Notes: generated by a model from the letters alone, not told the origin. A stretch of DNA of 25,500 bases from Nitriliruptoraceae bacterium (GCA_003554005.1 PWEU01000381.1:1-25500); one strand, 5' to 3'; positions 13,580-22,686 are shown, numbered from the stretch's first letter. Numbers and translations are program-made.

Positions 13580-14251
13580 ATGGTCGACACCAACGCCGAC
13601 GAACCGAAGACCCGCGCGGGGACCCGGCTCGTGTTCCTCGACACCGAGACCACCGGGCTCGACTTCGTCCGCCACCAGCTCACCGAGGTGGCCTGGATCG
13701 TCCGATTCGAGGACGGGCGTGAGGAGACCCGCTGCTTCGTCCCGGAGCACCCCCTCGACGGCGCCGACGAGACCGCGTTGGAGCTCACCCACTACCACGA
13801 GCGCATCGCTCCCAAGCCCCGGTCCCCCGCCAGCGAGTGGCTGGTCCAGTTCCTCGACGACGCCCAGCGGGCGGTGCTCGTCGGTGCCGTGCCCGACTTC
13901 GACGCCCGGCACCTCGAGATGGCCGCCGCCCGGATCCAGCGCACCCCGACCTGGGACCACCACCTGCTGGACGGCGAGACCTTCGCGCTGCCGTTGATCT
14001 CGGACGCTCCGGAGGCGCCGCGGAGCCTGGCCAAGACCTGCCGAGCTCTCGGGATCCCCCACGACAAGGACCAGGCCCACGGCGCCCTCTACGACGCCCA
14101 GCAGGCGATGCGCGTGTTCGACCGCGTCCACGAGCTCCTGGCAGCGCTGCGCGCCAGCGGCGGACCGCTGCCACCCCCCGTGCCCCGCAACGGACGTGAC
14201 GAGCACGGTCAGCCGGAGACGGGCCAGGGCAGCACCGACTCGACCACGTAG
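13580..14251 (+). CDS. DEDDh 3'-5' exonuclease (DnaQ/RNase T superfamily)
   Basis: Protein of 223 residues starting at an ATG with GAGG upstream. The exonuclease fold occupies about 15-190. Motif ExoI is FLDTETTG (Asp21, Glu23), the ExoII aspartate is probably Asp108 in VPDFDARH, and ExoIII is HGALYD (His167, Asp172), giving the DEDDh metal-binding set. The last 35 residues are Pro/Gly-rich and disordered-looking. Known members include the DNA polymerase III proofreading subunit, RNase T and oligoribonuclease; this one lacks polymerase or UvrC-like domains and its substrate cannot be told. It stands on the plus strand between thpR and recA and overlaps the 3' end of thpR by 43 bp. Confidence 0.85.
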   Translation: MVDTNADEPKTRAGTRLVFLDTETTGLDFVRHQLTEVAWIVRFEDGREETRCFVPEHPLDGADETALELTHYHERIAPKPRSPASEWLVQFLDDAQRAVLVGAVPDFDARHLEMAAARIQRTPTWDHHLLDGETFALPLISDAPEAPRSLAKTCRALGIPHDKDQAHGALYDAQQAMRVFDRVHELLAALRASGGPLPPPVPRNGRDEHGQPETGQGSTDSTT

Positions 14252-14814
14252 GGTCGCGGACCGCCGGGCGGCGCGGTCGCCCACAGCCCGACCGTGTCGG
14301 GCCGCCAGCGCGAGCGGGGCAGCCGCAGCGCCGCGGCGTCCCGGGCGGTGACCCGCCGGGCACGCCGGGCCCGCGCCAGGGTGAGGTGGGGCCGGAAGGC
14401 ACGGTCGGGGACCTCGAGTCCAGCCGCCCGCAGCGCCGCGTGCAACCGCTCCACGACGGCCTCCAGGGCCTGCCCGGGCTGCTCCTCGAGCTGCACCACC
14501 AGGACCCGGTCACCGAAGCGTCCCGCGCGTCGGACGACGAGCTCCGGCGCGGGAGCGTCGGCGGCCACGGCCAGCGTCGCCCCGGCCACCTCGGTGGCCA
14601 CCACCGCCTCGGCGGGGTCGAGCTCACCGAGGAAGGCCAGCGTCACGTGCCAGCCGGCGGGCGGGGTCGGTCGAAGCTCGGCGCCCGGGGTCCGCAGATG
14701 GGCGGTCGCCCGGGCCAACTCGTCACGGACCGCAGCAGGCACGGCCAACGCCAGGAACCGCCGGGCGGCCCGGTCCGGCGGCCAGGTCGGGTCCACCTCG
14801 CCGCTCACCGCCAC
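14209..14814 (-). CDS. thpR: RNA 2',3'-cyclic phosphodiesterase (LigT/ThpR, 2H family)
   Basis: Protein of 201 residues, typical of the family. It opens 2',3'-cyclic phosphates on RNA to 2'-phosphomonoesters. The two catalytic HxT motifs are His56-Val-Thr58 (GWHVTLAFLG) and His143-Leu-Thr145 (RPHLTLAR), with the family start RRFLALAVP near residue 18. It begins 7 bp after cinA and is likely cotranscribed with it. A cinA-ligT-recA order is known from Deinococcus; here a divergent exonuclease gene separates thpR from recA. The GTG at 14814 is the chosen start. Confidence 0.9.
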   Translation of the reverse strand: MAVSGEVDPTWPPDRAARRFLALAVPAAVRDELARATAHLRTPGAELRPTPPAGWHVTLAFLGELDPAEAVVATEVAGATLAVAADAPAPELVVRRAGRFGDRVLVVQLEEQPGQALEAVVERLHAALRAAGLEVPDRAFRPHLTLARARRARRVTARDAAALRLPRSRWRPDTVGLWATAPPGGPRPYVVESVLPWPVSG

Positions 14815-14821
14815 GCCGCGC

Positions 14822-16087
14822 TCACGCCCCGGCCAACCGCAGCCGCAGCAGGTCCAGCGCGGCGCTCCCGAGCCGGGCGATCACCTGTCCGCGGTCGCCG
14901 GGGATCCGGCGCCCGTGGACCTCCACCTCGCCGTCGGGGTGGGCGAGCGCCCAGAACGCCGTGCCCACCGGCAGCCCATCGACGGCCGTCGGCCCGGCCA
15001 CGCCGGTCACCGCCAGTGCGTGGTCGCTGCCGAAGCGCTGACGCACCGCCAGCGCCAGGGACCGCGTCGTCGCCTCCGACACGGTGCCGTGCTCGGCGAG
15101 CAGCGAGGCGGGTAGACCGAGGACCTCCTGCTTGGCCCGAGCCGTGTACACCACCGCACCACCGAGCAACGCCGTGGAGGCGCCGGGGATGCGCCCGAGG
15201 CGCGCGGCGATGTCCCCGGCCGTCGCCGACTCGGCGGTGGCCAGGGTGCGCCCACGCTCACGGAGTAGGCGCAGCACGACGGTCTCGAGGTCCTCGTCGT
15301 CCACGCCCACCACCGAGCTCCCCAGCGCCGCCGTGACCCGCTGGACCAGGGGCTCGGAGCGCGCCAGGACCGCGGCACGATCGGCGGCGGTGACGGTGAG
15401 CCGTACCTGGATCTCGTGGGACCGGGCGAGGAAGGACAGCACCGTGCCGTCGCTGCCATCGACCAGGGGCTCCACGATCTCGGCGACGTCGGACTCGCCC
15501 CGTCCGGCCACGTGCAGCACGCGGGTCAGGGTGACCCCGCCACCGGTGAGCTCGGCGAGCAGCGGCACCAGGGCGGCCTCGAACTGCTCACGCAGCTCCC
15601 AGGGGACACCGGGCACGGCCACGACGTGGGTCGCCGGGGTCCCCGGCCCCTCGAGGTGGAAGCCGGGGGCGGTCCCGACGGCCGGGATCGCCCTGGCCCC
15701 CGCAGGGATCCAGGCCTGCCGCAGGTTCTGGGGCGCCATCCGCCGGTCCATGGCGGCGAAGCGACGGACCAGTTCCTCCTCGAGCTGCGGGTCGTGGACC
15801 AGCTCCCGGCCGGCCGCTGCCGCCAGGGCCTCCCGGGTCACGTCGTCGGCCGTCGGCCCGAGCCCGCCGCCAACCACGATCAGCTCCACCTCCGTCGCGA
15901 GCCACCGGATCGAGGCGGCCAGCCGGTCGACGTCATCGCCGACGGCGAGGTGGTGCACCACCTCGACACCGTGCTCGGTGAGTCGCCGGCTCAGCCAGGT
16001 CGCGTTGGTGTCGGTCAGGTCACCCAGCAGCAGCTCGCTGCCCACCGACACCACGGCGGCACGAACGCGATCCACCACCGGGCTCAC
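14822..16087 (-). CDS. cinA: CinA family protein (MoCF-like and nicotinamide-nucleotide amidase domains)
   Basis: Protein of 421 residues, the normal two-domain CinA. Residues 1-170 are the MoeA/MogA-like domain (VVSVGSELLLGDLTDTNATWLSRRL, GGGLGPTADD at 73-82). Residues about 269-421 are the PncC-type domain, which in other CinA proteins deamidates nicotinamide mononucleotide for NAD recycling. There AESATAG (285-291) replaces the usual AESCTGG, keeping the serine, and TGVAGP is conserved. The GTG start (16087) overlaps the pgsA stop by 4 bp as GTGA. An open frame extends upstream through pgsA but is not CinA. The pgsA-cinA-recA order is widespread in Gram-positive bacteria. Confidence 0.93.
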   Translation of the reverse strand: MSPVVDRVRAAVVSVGSELLLGDLTDTNATWLSRRLTEHGVEVVHHLAVGDDVDRLAASIRWLATEVELIVVGGGLGPTADDVTREALAAAAGRELVHDPQLEEELVRRFAAMDRRMAPQNLRQAWIPAGARAIPAVGTAPGFHLEGPGTPATHVVAVPGVPWELREQFEAALVPLLAELTGGGVTLTRVLHVAGRGESDVAEIVEPLVDGSDGTVLSFLARSHEIQVRLTVTAADRAAVLARSEPLVQRVTAALGSSVVGVDDEDLETVVLRLLRERGRTLATAESATAGDIAARLGRIPGASTALLGGAVVYTARAKQEVLGLPASLLAEHGTVSEATTRSLALAVRQRFGSDHALAVTGVAGPTAVDGLPVGTAFWALAHPDGEVEVHGRRIPGDRGQVIARLGSAALDLLRLRLAGA

Positions 16088-16776
16088 GTCCCGTCGACCT
16101 GGCCGCTCGTGGCGCTCGGCCCGGCGTCGGCCTCGCGGGCAGCGCGGGCGAGCCGGCCCGCGCGGAAGCCGTAATCGACCCCCGACCAGATGGTCAGGAG
16201 GACGGCGAGGTAGAGCAGTAGCTCCGGGAGGCGGCCACCGACCACCGGCAGCAGGTAGGCACCGATGGCGACCATCTGGGACACCGCCTTGATCTTCCCC
16301 GAGGGGCTGGCCGGCATCACCAGGCCCATGCGCTGGACCAGGCGCGTCCGCAGCACGGTGACCCCCGCCTCGCGGGCGACGATCACGGCCACCGCCCACC
16401 ACGGCACCTCACCGACGATCGCCAGCGACGCCAATGCGCCCACGACCAGCAGCTTGTCGGCCAGGGGATCGGCCAGCTGCCCGAAGGGCGTCACCGTGCC
16501 GTACCGCCGCGCGACCCACCCGTCGGCTGTGTCGGTCAGCGCCGCGAAGGTGAACAGGCCGAAGGCCCACCACCGCAGGGTGTCGCCCTCCCCCTCGAGC
16601 AGCAGTAACCACAGGATCACGGGGACCAGCGCGGCACGCAGGAAGGTGAAGGCGTTCGGCAGGTTCAGGGCGTCACGGCTCACGATCGGAGCCCGTGTCG
16701 GGGCGGCGGCCGCCGCCTCGGCCTCGGAAGCGTCGAGGTCACCCGGCAGGTGCTCGGGGTCGGATCGGTCACCCAC
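16084..16776 (-). CDS. pgsA: CDP-diacylglycerol-glycerol-3-phosphate 3-phosphatidyltransferase
   Basis: Membrane enzyme of 230 residues that makes phosphatidylglycerol phosphate, the precursor of phosphatidylglycerol and cardiolipin. The CDP-alcohol phosphotransferase signature D-x2-D-G-x2-A-R-x8-G-x3-D-x3-D is complete at residues 82-107 (Asp82, Asp85, Gly86, Ala89, Arg90, Gly99, Asp103, Asp107). The NLPNAFTFLRAALVPV start of the enzyme core is at about 38-53, with several membrane helices. The first 35 residues are an acidic Ala-rich extension. The GTG at 16776 follows GGAGG closely and overlaps the end of rimO by 8 bp. Other alcohol acceptors are possible in this family, but context favours PgsA. 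Confidence 0.9.
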   Translation of the reverse strand: MGDRSDPEHLPGDLDASEAEAAAAAPTRAPIVSRDALNLPNAFTFLRAALVPVILWLLLLEGEGDTLRWWAFGLFTFAALTDTADGWVARRYGTVTPFGQLADPLADKLLVVGALASLAIVGEVPWWAVAVIVAREAGVTVLRTRLVQRMGLVMPASPSGKIKAVSQMVAIGAYLLPVVGGRLPELLLYLAVLLTIWSGVDYGFRAGRLARAAREADAGPSATSGQVDGT

Positions 16777-18373
16777 GACTGCCTCCTGCGACTGACGGGT
16801 CCACCTCGGCGAGCAGATCGACACCCACCGAGTCGAGCACACGGGCGGTCAGGATACGACCGGCCGGGACCGCAGCGGGGCTGCCGTCGGCCGCGACCAG
16901 TTCGATCTCACCGTCGGTGTCGGGCGCCTCACGGTAGGAGCGCGCGAGCGTGCGCACACCATCGGTCGGGTCGTCCTCCACCTCGTCGACCAGGACCTCG
17001 AGATCGCGACCGACGAAGCGGGCGGCCGCGGCGTCGGCGACCCGCTCCTGCAGCTCGCTGACGCGGCGCAGGCGCTCCCACGCCACCGGTTCCGGGACCT
17101 GGTCCGGATCGGAGGCCGATGGGGTGCCATCCTCGGCGCTGAAGGTGAAGAACCCGGCCCAGTCCAGGCGCTGCTCGAGGAGGAAGGCCTCGAGGCGTGC
17201 CACGTCCTCCTCGGTCTCGCCGGGGAAGCCGAGGATGAAGTTGGAGCGGAACACCGCGTCCGGATCCAGCGCTCGCGCCTGCTCGATCAACCGCGCGAAG
17301 CGCTCGTGGTCGCCCGAGCGCCCCATGCGGGCGACCACGGGCCCGGAGACGTGCTGCAGGGAGAGGTCGTAGTAGCTGGCGACCTCGGGCAGCTCCGCGA
17401 TCGTGCGCAGCAGCTGGTCGGTCAGCTCCGCCGGCTGCAGGTACATCAGACGGATCCGCTCCACGCCGTCCACGGCGGCCAGCGCCTCCAGCAGCGCCGG
17501 TTGACGGTCCCGGCCTCCGGGAAGATCCTTGCCCCAGGAGGTGGTGTTCTCGCTGACCAGCACGAGCTCGCGCACACCCTGCTCGGCCAGCCCCCTCGCC
17601 TCGGCCACCAGCTCCTCGGCAGGCCGGGAACGGAAGCGACCGCGGAAGGAGGGGATCGCGCAGAAGGTGCAGACCCGGTCGCACCCCGAGGCGATCTTCA
17701 GGTAGGCCCAGGGACGCAGGGTCCCGTCGACACCGAGGTGGCGGATGGGGAACCGCGGACCGCTGGCCGGCATCCGGTCGAGGTCGTCCTGACTGGTGGT
17801 GACACGGCGGGGCGGCGGTCCGTCGGGGGTGAGCGGTTGCTCGGGTGCGTCCGCCCCCGCCATGGTCGGCAGGACCATCAGGGGCAGTTCCCGTCCGGCG
17901 GGACGGCGGCCCGGATGGGCGGCACCGACGCCGATCACCCGCCCGGCAGCGCGACCGGCCAGGATCTGGTCGACGATCTCCGGCAGCCGGGGGTAGCCGT
18001 CGAAGCCGACGATCGCGTCGGCCTCCGGGATCGCGTCAGCGAGGTCCTGGGGGTAGCGCTGCGCCATGCACCCAACCACGACCACCGCCCGGGCGGCCGC
18101 GTCGTCCTTGAGTTGGCAGGCCGCGAGCACGGTGTCGATCGATTCCTGCTTCGCCGGGGCGATGAAGGTGCAGGTGTTGACCAGCACGACGTCGGCCGCG
18201 GCCGGGTCGTCGACGATGGTCGCGCCGTCGCGGTGGAACAGGCCCGCCAGTTGCTCGGTGTCCACCTCGTTGCGGCCACAGCCCAGGGTGATGATCGAGA
18301 CGCGATGGGGCCGCGGCGCGGACGGACCACGGCGCGCCTGGTCGGCGTCGGTGGGGACGGTGGCGGGCGGCAC
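16769..18373 (-). CDS. rimO: Ribosomal protein uS12 methylthiotransferase RimO
   Basis: Protein of 534 residues, longer than most RimO (about 440-480). It methylthiolates a conserved aspartate of ribosomal protein uS12. N-terminal cluster cysteines are Cys32 (LGCGRNEVD), Cys68 (NTCTFI) and Cys102 (GCMAQRY); the radical SAM cysteines are Cys231, Cys235 and Cys238 (GCDRVCTFC). The NEVD and PSFRGRFRSR motifs and the TRAM domain at the C-terminus fit RimO rather than MiaB. About 50 extra Pro-rich residues (155-210) lie between the two cluster domains. Start GTG at 18373. It heads the rimO-pgsA-cinA-thpR run, 60 bp after the rodZ-like gene. Confidence 0.93.
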   Translation of the reverse strand: MPPATVPTDADQARRGPSAPRPHRVSIITLGCGRNEVDTEQLAGLFHRDGATIVDDPAAADVVLVNTCTFIAPAKQESIDTVLAACQLKDDAAARAVVVVGCMAQRYPQDLADAIPEADAIVGFDGYPRLPEIVDQILAGRAAGRVIGVGAAHPGRRPAGRELPLMVLPTMAGADAPEQPLTPDGPPPRRVTTSQDDLDRMPASGPRFPIRHLGVDGTLRPWAYLKIASGCDRVCTFCAIPSFRGRFRSRPAEELVAEARGLAEQGVRELVLVSENTTSWGKDLPGGRDRQPALLEALAAVDGVERIRLMYLQPAELTDQLLRTIAELPEVASYYDLSLQHVSGPVVARMGRSGDHERFARLIEQARALDPDAVFRSNFILGFPGETEEDVARLEAFLLEQRLDWAGFFTFSAEDGTPSASDPDQVPEPVAWERLRRVSELQERVADAAAARFVGRDLEVLVDEVEDDPTDGVRTLARSYREAPDTDGEIELVAADGSPAAVPAGRILTARVLDSVGVDLLAEVDPSVAGGSRG

Positions 18374-18433
18374 GTGGGACTCCGGAGCTACACGGGCGTG
18401 CCGCGCCCCTGCGGACGGCGGCGCGCGGGGGCG

Positions 18434-19261
18434 TCAGACGGTCTCGGCCCCGTCCGGCGTGAACCGGACCGTGACCGGCTGTCCGGGGCTGCCCTGCGGT
18501 CCGAGATCCTCGCCGTTGAGGGTGGCACGTCCCCCTCCGGGGTTGCCGAACCTGACCTCGACCTCCCGTTCGGCCTCGAACTGCAGGGTCTCGCCCGCCG
18601 TGATCGTCTGCTCGAGCACGGGGGTGTCATCGGCGATGACCCGGACCCAGGAGTCGGACTCGAAGGCGAGGAACAGCTCCACCCCTTCGAACTCGGGTTC
18701 AGGCTCCGGCTCCGGCTCGGGCTCAGGTTCGGGCTCAGGTTCGGGCTCAGGTTCGGGCTCGGCGGCGCCGGGGTCGGCCTCGTCGACCTCGGCGTCGTCG
18801 GGGTCCTCCTCCGCGGTGGGCGGGGGTGGCCCGACGGGTCCGTCTGGGCTCGCCTGGTCGGGGGAGCGTCCGTCGGTCGAGCCCAGGACGGCGATACCGG
18901 CGAGCACGACCACGATGACCAGCAGCCAGGCGATCCAGGCCGGTGGCGCTCCCCGCCGCTGCTTCGGGGCACTCACGTCGCCGACCAGCGATGCGGCGTG
19001 CACGCTGTCGTGCCCGACCTCGCGACGGAAGGTGTCGAGCAGCGGTGTGGGATCGAGGCCCAGTTCCTGGGCGTAGCTGCGCAGGAACCCCTTGGCGTAG
19101 ACGTCCCCGCCGAAGGTGTCGAAGGCCTCGTTCTCGAGGGCCTCCAACTGGCTGACCCGGGCACGCAAGGTCAGAGCCACGTCCTCGAGGGACCGGCCCG
19201 TCGCTTCGCGGGCGTCACGCAGGGTGACGCCGATACCCGTGGTCGCCTCCTGGTCGGGCAT
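18434..19261 (-). CDS. RodZ-like helix-turn-helix membrane protein with DUF4115
   Basis: Protein of 275 residues. An N-terminal RodZ-type helix-turn-helix (about 9-80; GVTLRDAREATGRSLEDVA, YAKGFLRSYAQELGLD) is followed by a basic segment, a membrane helix (106-127), an acidic linker, a run of about twelve Glu-Pro repeats (about 158-182), and a C-terminal DUF4115 beta domain (about 185-265). RodZ links MreB to the elongation complex; in Bacillus the homologue ymfM lies beside pgsA-cinA-recA, as here. ATG at 19261 is preceded by GGAGG at ideal spacing, which decides against the upstream start at 19303. The Pro-Glu run is encoded by a degenerate hexanucleotide repeat. Confidence 0.88.
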   Translation of the reverse strand: MPDQEATTGIGVTLRDAREATGRSLEDVALTLRARVSQLEALENEAFDTFGGDVYAKGFLRSYAQELGLDPTPLLDTFRREVGHDSVHAASLVGDVSAPKQRRGAPPAWIAWLLVIVVVLAGIAVLGSTDGRSPDQASPDGPVGPPPPTAEEDPDDAEVDEADPGAAEPEPEPEPEPEPEPEPEPEPEPEFEGVELFLAFESDSWVRVIADDTPVLEQTITAGETLQFEAEREVEVRFGNPGGGRATLNGEDLGPQGSPGQPVTVRFTPDGAETV

Positions 19262-19457
19262 GGTCCTCCAGACAGCCTGTCGGGTCGGGCGGTCACCGGT
19301 CATGACCGCGACCGCCCCGCATGGTCGATCGGGGACAGCGTACGACCACGGCCAGCCTGCAGCACCGTGCCGGGCGCCGTCGTGCGCGGTGGGACGCTAG
19401 CGGGCGGCGCGCCGCCGTGTTCGGCCACGACGGGCAGCATGGCTAGGATGCTCCCCC

Positions 19458-19745
19458 ATGAACGCTCACACACGCCTCCTGCTGCTCGTCACCGTCGCGC
19501 TGCTCGCGCTGACCCTCCTCGTCGGGCCGGCCGTGGCCCAGGAGGACATGGTGGACGACGTCACGACCGAGCAACCGGTCGAGACCGAGAGCGGCCCCCG
19601 CCCGCTGGCCGACAACCCCCGTGACCGGCTCGGCCTGCTCCTGCTCACCGCGATGTTCGTCGGTGGCGGTGTGGCGCTGGCCAACGGTCGCCGGCAGATG
19701 AAGGGCGAGAACCCCCAGGCCTCGGGCGAGTTCCGCTGGCGCTGA
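19458..19745 (+). CDS. Small membrane protein with signal peptide, function unknown
   Basis: Protein of 95 residues. A signal-peptide-like N-terminus (about 1-27, ending AVAQ) is followed by an acidic segment, a second hydrophobic helix (about 57-76, LLLLTAMFVGGGVALANG) and a short basic C-terminal tail (NGRRQMKG). No family recognised. It stands alone on the plus strand between the rodZ-like gene and ftsK, divergent from the former and convergent with the latter. Start ATG at 19458; GGAT nearby is a weak ribosome-binding site. The signal peptide, helix and clean stop make it a likely gene. Confidence 0.65.
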   Translation: MNAHTRLLLLVTVALLALTLLVGPAVAQEDMVDDVTTEQPVETESGPRPLADNPRDRLGLLLLTAMFVGGGVALANGRRQMKGENPQASGEFRWR

Positions 19746-19865
19746 GACGGTCGCCTTGCCGTACCGGGCTCGACGACCGGGATCGACGACCGCACCCGCC
19801 GTCACGCTGGAAGGCGACGACCCCCAGCGCCGGGAGGCCGACACGCCCGACCCCCACGCCCGAGG

Positions 19866-22448
19866 TCACAGCAGGTTGTGGCTGCGGGCCTCGTCGAGCT
19901 CCTCCGGTGACCACAGCACCTCACGCGCCTTGGAGCCCTCGTTCGGTCCGACCACGCCGAGCTCCTCGAGCTCGTCCATCAGCCGGCCCGCCCGGGCGAA
20001 CCCGATCCTCAGCTTGCGCTGCAGCATCGAGGTGGATCCGAGGCCGCTGACCACGACCTGCTCCGCCGCCCGGCGCAGCAGCGCCTCGTCGGAACCGTCG
20101 TCGCCCGAGCGGGCGGCGTCCGCCTGGTCCGCGGCCTCGCCCTCCTTGACGACGCGGTCGTCGTACTCGGCCTGCCGCTGCCCCTTGCAGAAGGCCACGG
20201 CCGTGGTGATCTCCCGCTCGGTGACCCAGCAGCCCTGCAAGCGGGTGGGCTTGCCCTGGCTGGCGGGCAGGAACAACATGTCGCCCTTGCCCACCAGCTT
20301 CTCCGCACCGTTCATGTCGATGATGGTGCGGGAGTCGGTCTGGGAGGCCACCTGCAGGGCCAGACGGGACGGGATGTTCGCCTTGATCAGGCCGGTGATC
20401 ACGTCCACCGACGGCCGCTGGGTGGCGATGATCATGTGGATGCCGACGGCCCGGGCCATCTGGGCGATCCGGCAGATCGCGTCCTCGACGTCGCGGGGCG
20501 CCACGAGCATGAGGGCCGCGAGCTCATCGATGACCAGCAGGATGTAGGGCAGCGGGCGGGCTTCGAGCTCGGTCGGCAACCCGTCCTCGTCGGGCGGTCC
20601 CGGCCGGGTCGCCACCTCGCCGGCGGCCACCGCCTCGTTGTACCCGTCGATGTTGCGGTAGCCGAGGTGGGCCAGCAGCTCGTAGCGCTGCTCCATCTCC
20701 TTCACGCACCACTGCACCGCATCGGCGGCCCGCCGGGGGTCGGTGACCACGGGTGAGAGCAGGTGCGGCGCGCCCTCGTAGGCGTTGAGCTCCACCCGCT
20801 TCGGGTCGATCAGGATCATGCGGACCTGGTCGGGCCGGGCCCGCATCACGATCGAGGAGATCATGCCGTTCAACGTCACCGACTTCCCCGAGCCCGTGGC
20901 CCCGGAGACCAGCAGGTGGGGCATGGTGGCGAGGTTGATCATCTCCGGCTCGCCGGCGATGTCGACACCCAGCGCCACGGTGAGCGGGTGGGGGTCGCTG
21001 AGGGCGAGGGCGCTGCGCAGGATGTCGCCCAGCGTGATGAGGTCGCGCTGCCGGTTGGGCACCTCGACCCCGATCGCGGACTTGCCCGGGATCGGGGCCA
21101 CGATCCGCACGTCGGGAGCGGCGAGGGCGTAGGCGATGTCATCGCCCATGTTGGCGACCTTCTTGACCTGCCCACCGGGGCCCAGCTCGATCTCGAACCG
21201 GGTCACCGTGGGGCCCCGGCTGGACCGCGCCACGGTGGCGTCGATGCCGAACTGGTCGAAGGTCTCCTGCAGCGCCGCCGACTGCGCCTCGATCACCCGC
21301 CGGGAGTCGCGGCCGACCATCCGCCCGGCGGCCAGCAGATCGAGCGAGGGCAGCAGATAGTCGTCGAAACTGTCCACGGGGCGGACCTTGGCGGCCTTAC
21401 GGACCACCGCCTCCCCCGGCACCCGCGCCCGTTCCACGGGCGGGTCCGGGATCGCTGTCACCTCGCCGTCGGGCTCGTCGGCCTCCGGTTCGTCGTCACC
21501 GACCAGTCCCTCGGCCAGGGAGGGCTGGGAGGCGCTGGTCCCCGCCAGGGTGGCCCGCACCCGGGTGCCACTGGTGGGCTCCTCCGCGGCGTCCGCTCCC
21601 GCTGGTGCCGACCCGGCACCCCGTCCCCGCCCGGAGCGGGGGGACCGGGCCATGGGCGCGGTCGCGTCCGGGTCGACGGCGTCCTCGTCATCGCCGTCAT
21701 CGCCGTCATCGCCGTATCGCCCCGGCACCACGGCCGACCGCAGCAGTTCGAGCACCCGGCTGAAGGGGGTCCGGGTCACGATCAGGACGCCCAGCAGCAC
21801 CAGCGCGAGCAGCACGGCGGCCGCACCCCACACCGACAGCGCCCATGCCAGCGGCGTGGCGACGGCCCAGCCCAGCAGCCCGCCGGCCCGCCACAGGGCC
21901 CGCATGCCCTCACCGGGATCCGGCGCGTCGGCCAGCAGGTGGAGCCCACCGAGGACACCCGACAGCCCGACCACGGCACCGATCGCGATCCGACCGACCT
22001 CCGGCGCCGGCCGCCCGATGACCACCAGCAGACCGAACCACGTCCCCAGGACCGGCACCAGGTACCCGACCAGGCCGACCAGACCGAGCGCGACCGCCTC
22101 GAGGAACTCGCCCACCGGGCCGGCCGCGTCGGCGTAGGTCCCCAGTCCGGACAGCACGCCCAGCACGACCAGCGCGAGGCCCCCGATGTCCTGGCGACGC
22201 TCACCGAGGTGCTCGGCCACCGCGGAGGTCACCTTCGAGGACGAACCACCCGACGAGCCACCACGACCACCGCCGCCACGTCCGGAGCGCTGACGGGACG
22301 CCGCACCGCCCTTGCCCGCCGGCTTGGAGGACGCCTTGGACCCGACCCCGGAGGGCTTGGCCTTGCCGGAGGGCTTGGCCTTGCCGCCGCCCTTGCGGGT
22401 GGCGGCACCACTCGAGGCGCGCTTGCGCGTGTTGGTCGACGACGCCAC
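19866..22448 (-). CDS. ftsK: DNA translocase FtsK/SpoIIIE
   Basis: Protein of 860 residues. Hexameric ATP-driven DNA pump that clears chromosomes from the septum and supports XerCD dimer resolution. A Lys/Gly/Ser-rich N-terminus (1-75) precedes four or five membrane helices (about 85-240), an acidic linker with Gly-Asp-Asp repeats, the alpha domain, the motor with Walker A GATGSGKS (about 520) and Walker B LLVIDELAAL (about 640), and a C-terminal gamma winged helix that reads KOPS-type sites (GSTSMLQRKLRIGFARAGRLMDELEELGVVGP). Starting at the GTG at 22448 (ASSTNTRKRASSG); the open frame continues to 22793 over the divergent promoter region and that part does not look coding. Confidence 0.94.
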   Translation of the reverse strand: MASSTNTRKRASSGAATRKGGGKAKPSGKAKPSGVGSKASSKPAGKGGAASRQRSGRGGGGRGGSSGGSSSKVTSAVAEHLGERRQDIGGLALVVLGVLSGLGTYADAAGPVGEFLEAVALGLVGLVGYLVPVLGTWFGLLVVIGRPAPEVGRIAIGAVVGLSGVLGGLHLLADAPDPGEGMRALWRAGGLLGWAVATPLAWALSVWGAAAVLLALVLLGVLIVTRTPFSRVLELLRSAVVPGRYGDDGDDGDDEDAVDPDATAPMARSPRSGRGRGAGSAPAGADAAEEPTSGTRVRATLAGTSASQPSLAEGLVGDDEPEADEPDGEVTAIPDPPVERARVPGEAVVRKAAKVRPVDSFDDYLLPSLDLLAAGRMVGRDSRRVIEAQSAALQETFDQFGIDATVARSSRGPTVTRFEIELGPGGQVKKVANMGDDIAYALAAPDVRIVAPIPGKSAIGVEVPNRQRDLITLGDILRSALALSDPHPLTVALGVDIAGEPEMINLATMPHLLVSGATGSGKSVTLNGMISSIVMRARPDQVRMILIDPKRVELNAYEGAPHLLSPVVTDPRRAADAVQWCVKEMEQRYELLAHLGYRNIDGYNEAVAAGEVATRPGPPDEDGLPTELEARPLPYILLVIDELAALMLVAPRDVEDAICRIAQMARAVGIHMIIATQRPSVDVITGLIKANIPSRLALQVASQTDSRTIIDMNGAEKLVGKGDMLFLPASQGKPTRLQGCWVTEREITTAVAFCKGQRQAEYDDRVVKEGEAADQADAARSGDDGSDEALLRRAAEQVVVSGLGSTSMLQRKLRIGFARAGRLMDELEELGVVGPNEGSKAREVLWSPEELDEARSHNLL

Positions 22449-22686
22449 AGCACCCCCTGGGTCCGGCCTGGAACGTGGCTCGTGCAGCCTAACGGCAACC
22501 ACAGCGTTGGAACTACACCCCCAGCGGGGCGTGTTGGACCCTCTGGCCGATCGGACGCAGGGCCGGTGACCGATCCGACGGCGAGAAGTTACGGTTACGG
22601 CACCGTAGGCTATGACCGAGGAACCCGTCGCCGGTTCGCGGCCGCACCGCCGCGGACCGGACCGCACCGACGTCGAGGAGTGCCCC
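22449..22686. promoter_or_regulatory. Divergent promoter region of ftsK and the flavoprotein gene
   Basis: The 238-bp region between divergent starts contains TAGGCT, a possible -10, on both strands: near 22608 on the plus strand and near 22480 on the minus strand, each following a GCCGT- or ACCGT-type word. Neither has a clear -35 at 16-18 bp. The assignment is tentative. Confidence 0.3.

Noticed and set aside
13292..14284. 330-codon minus-strand frame opposite the exonuclease
   Set aside because: Reads as Gly/Val/Arg-rich shadow; the plus strand has all DEDDh motifs and a good ribosome-binding site.
17306..19624. 772-codon plus-strand frame
   Set aside because: Antisense to rimO and the rodZ-like gene; includes the reverse of the Glu-Pro repeat.
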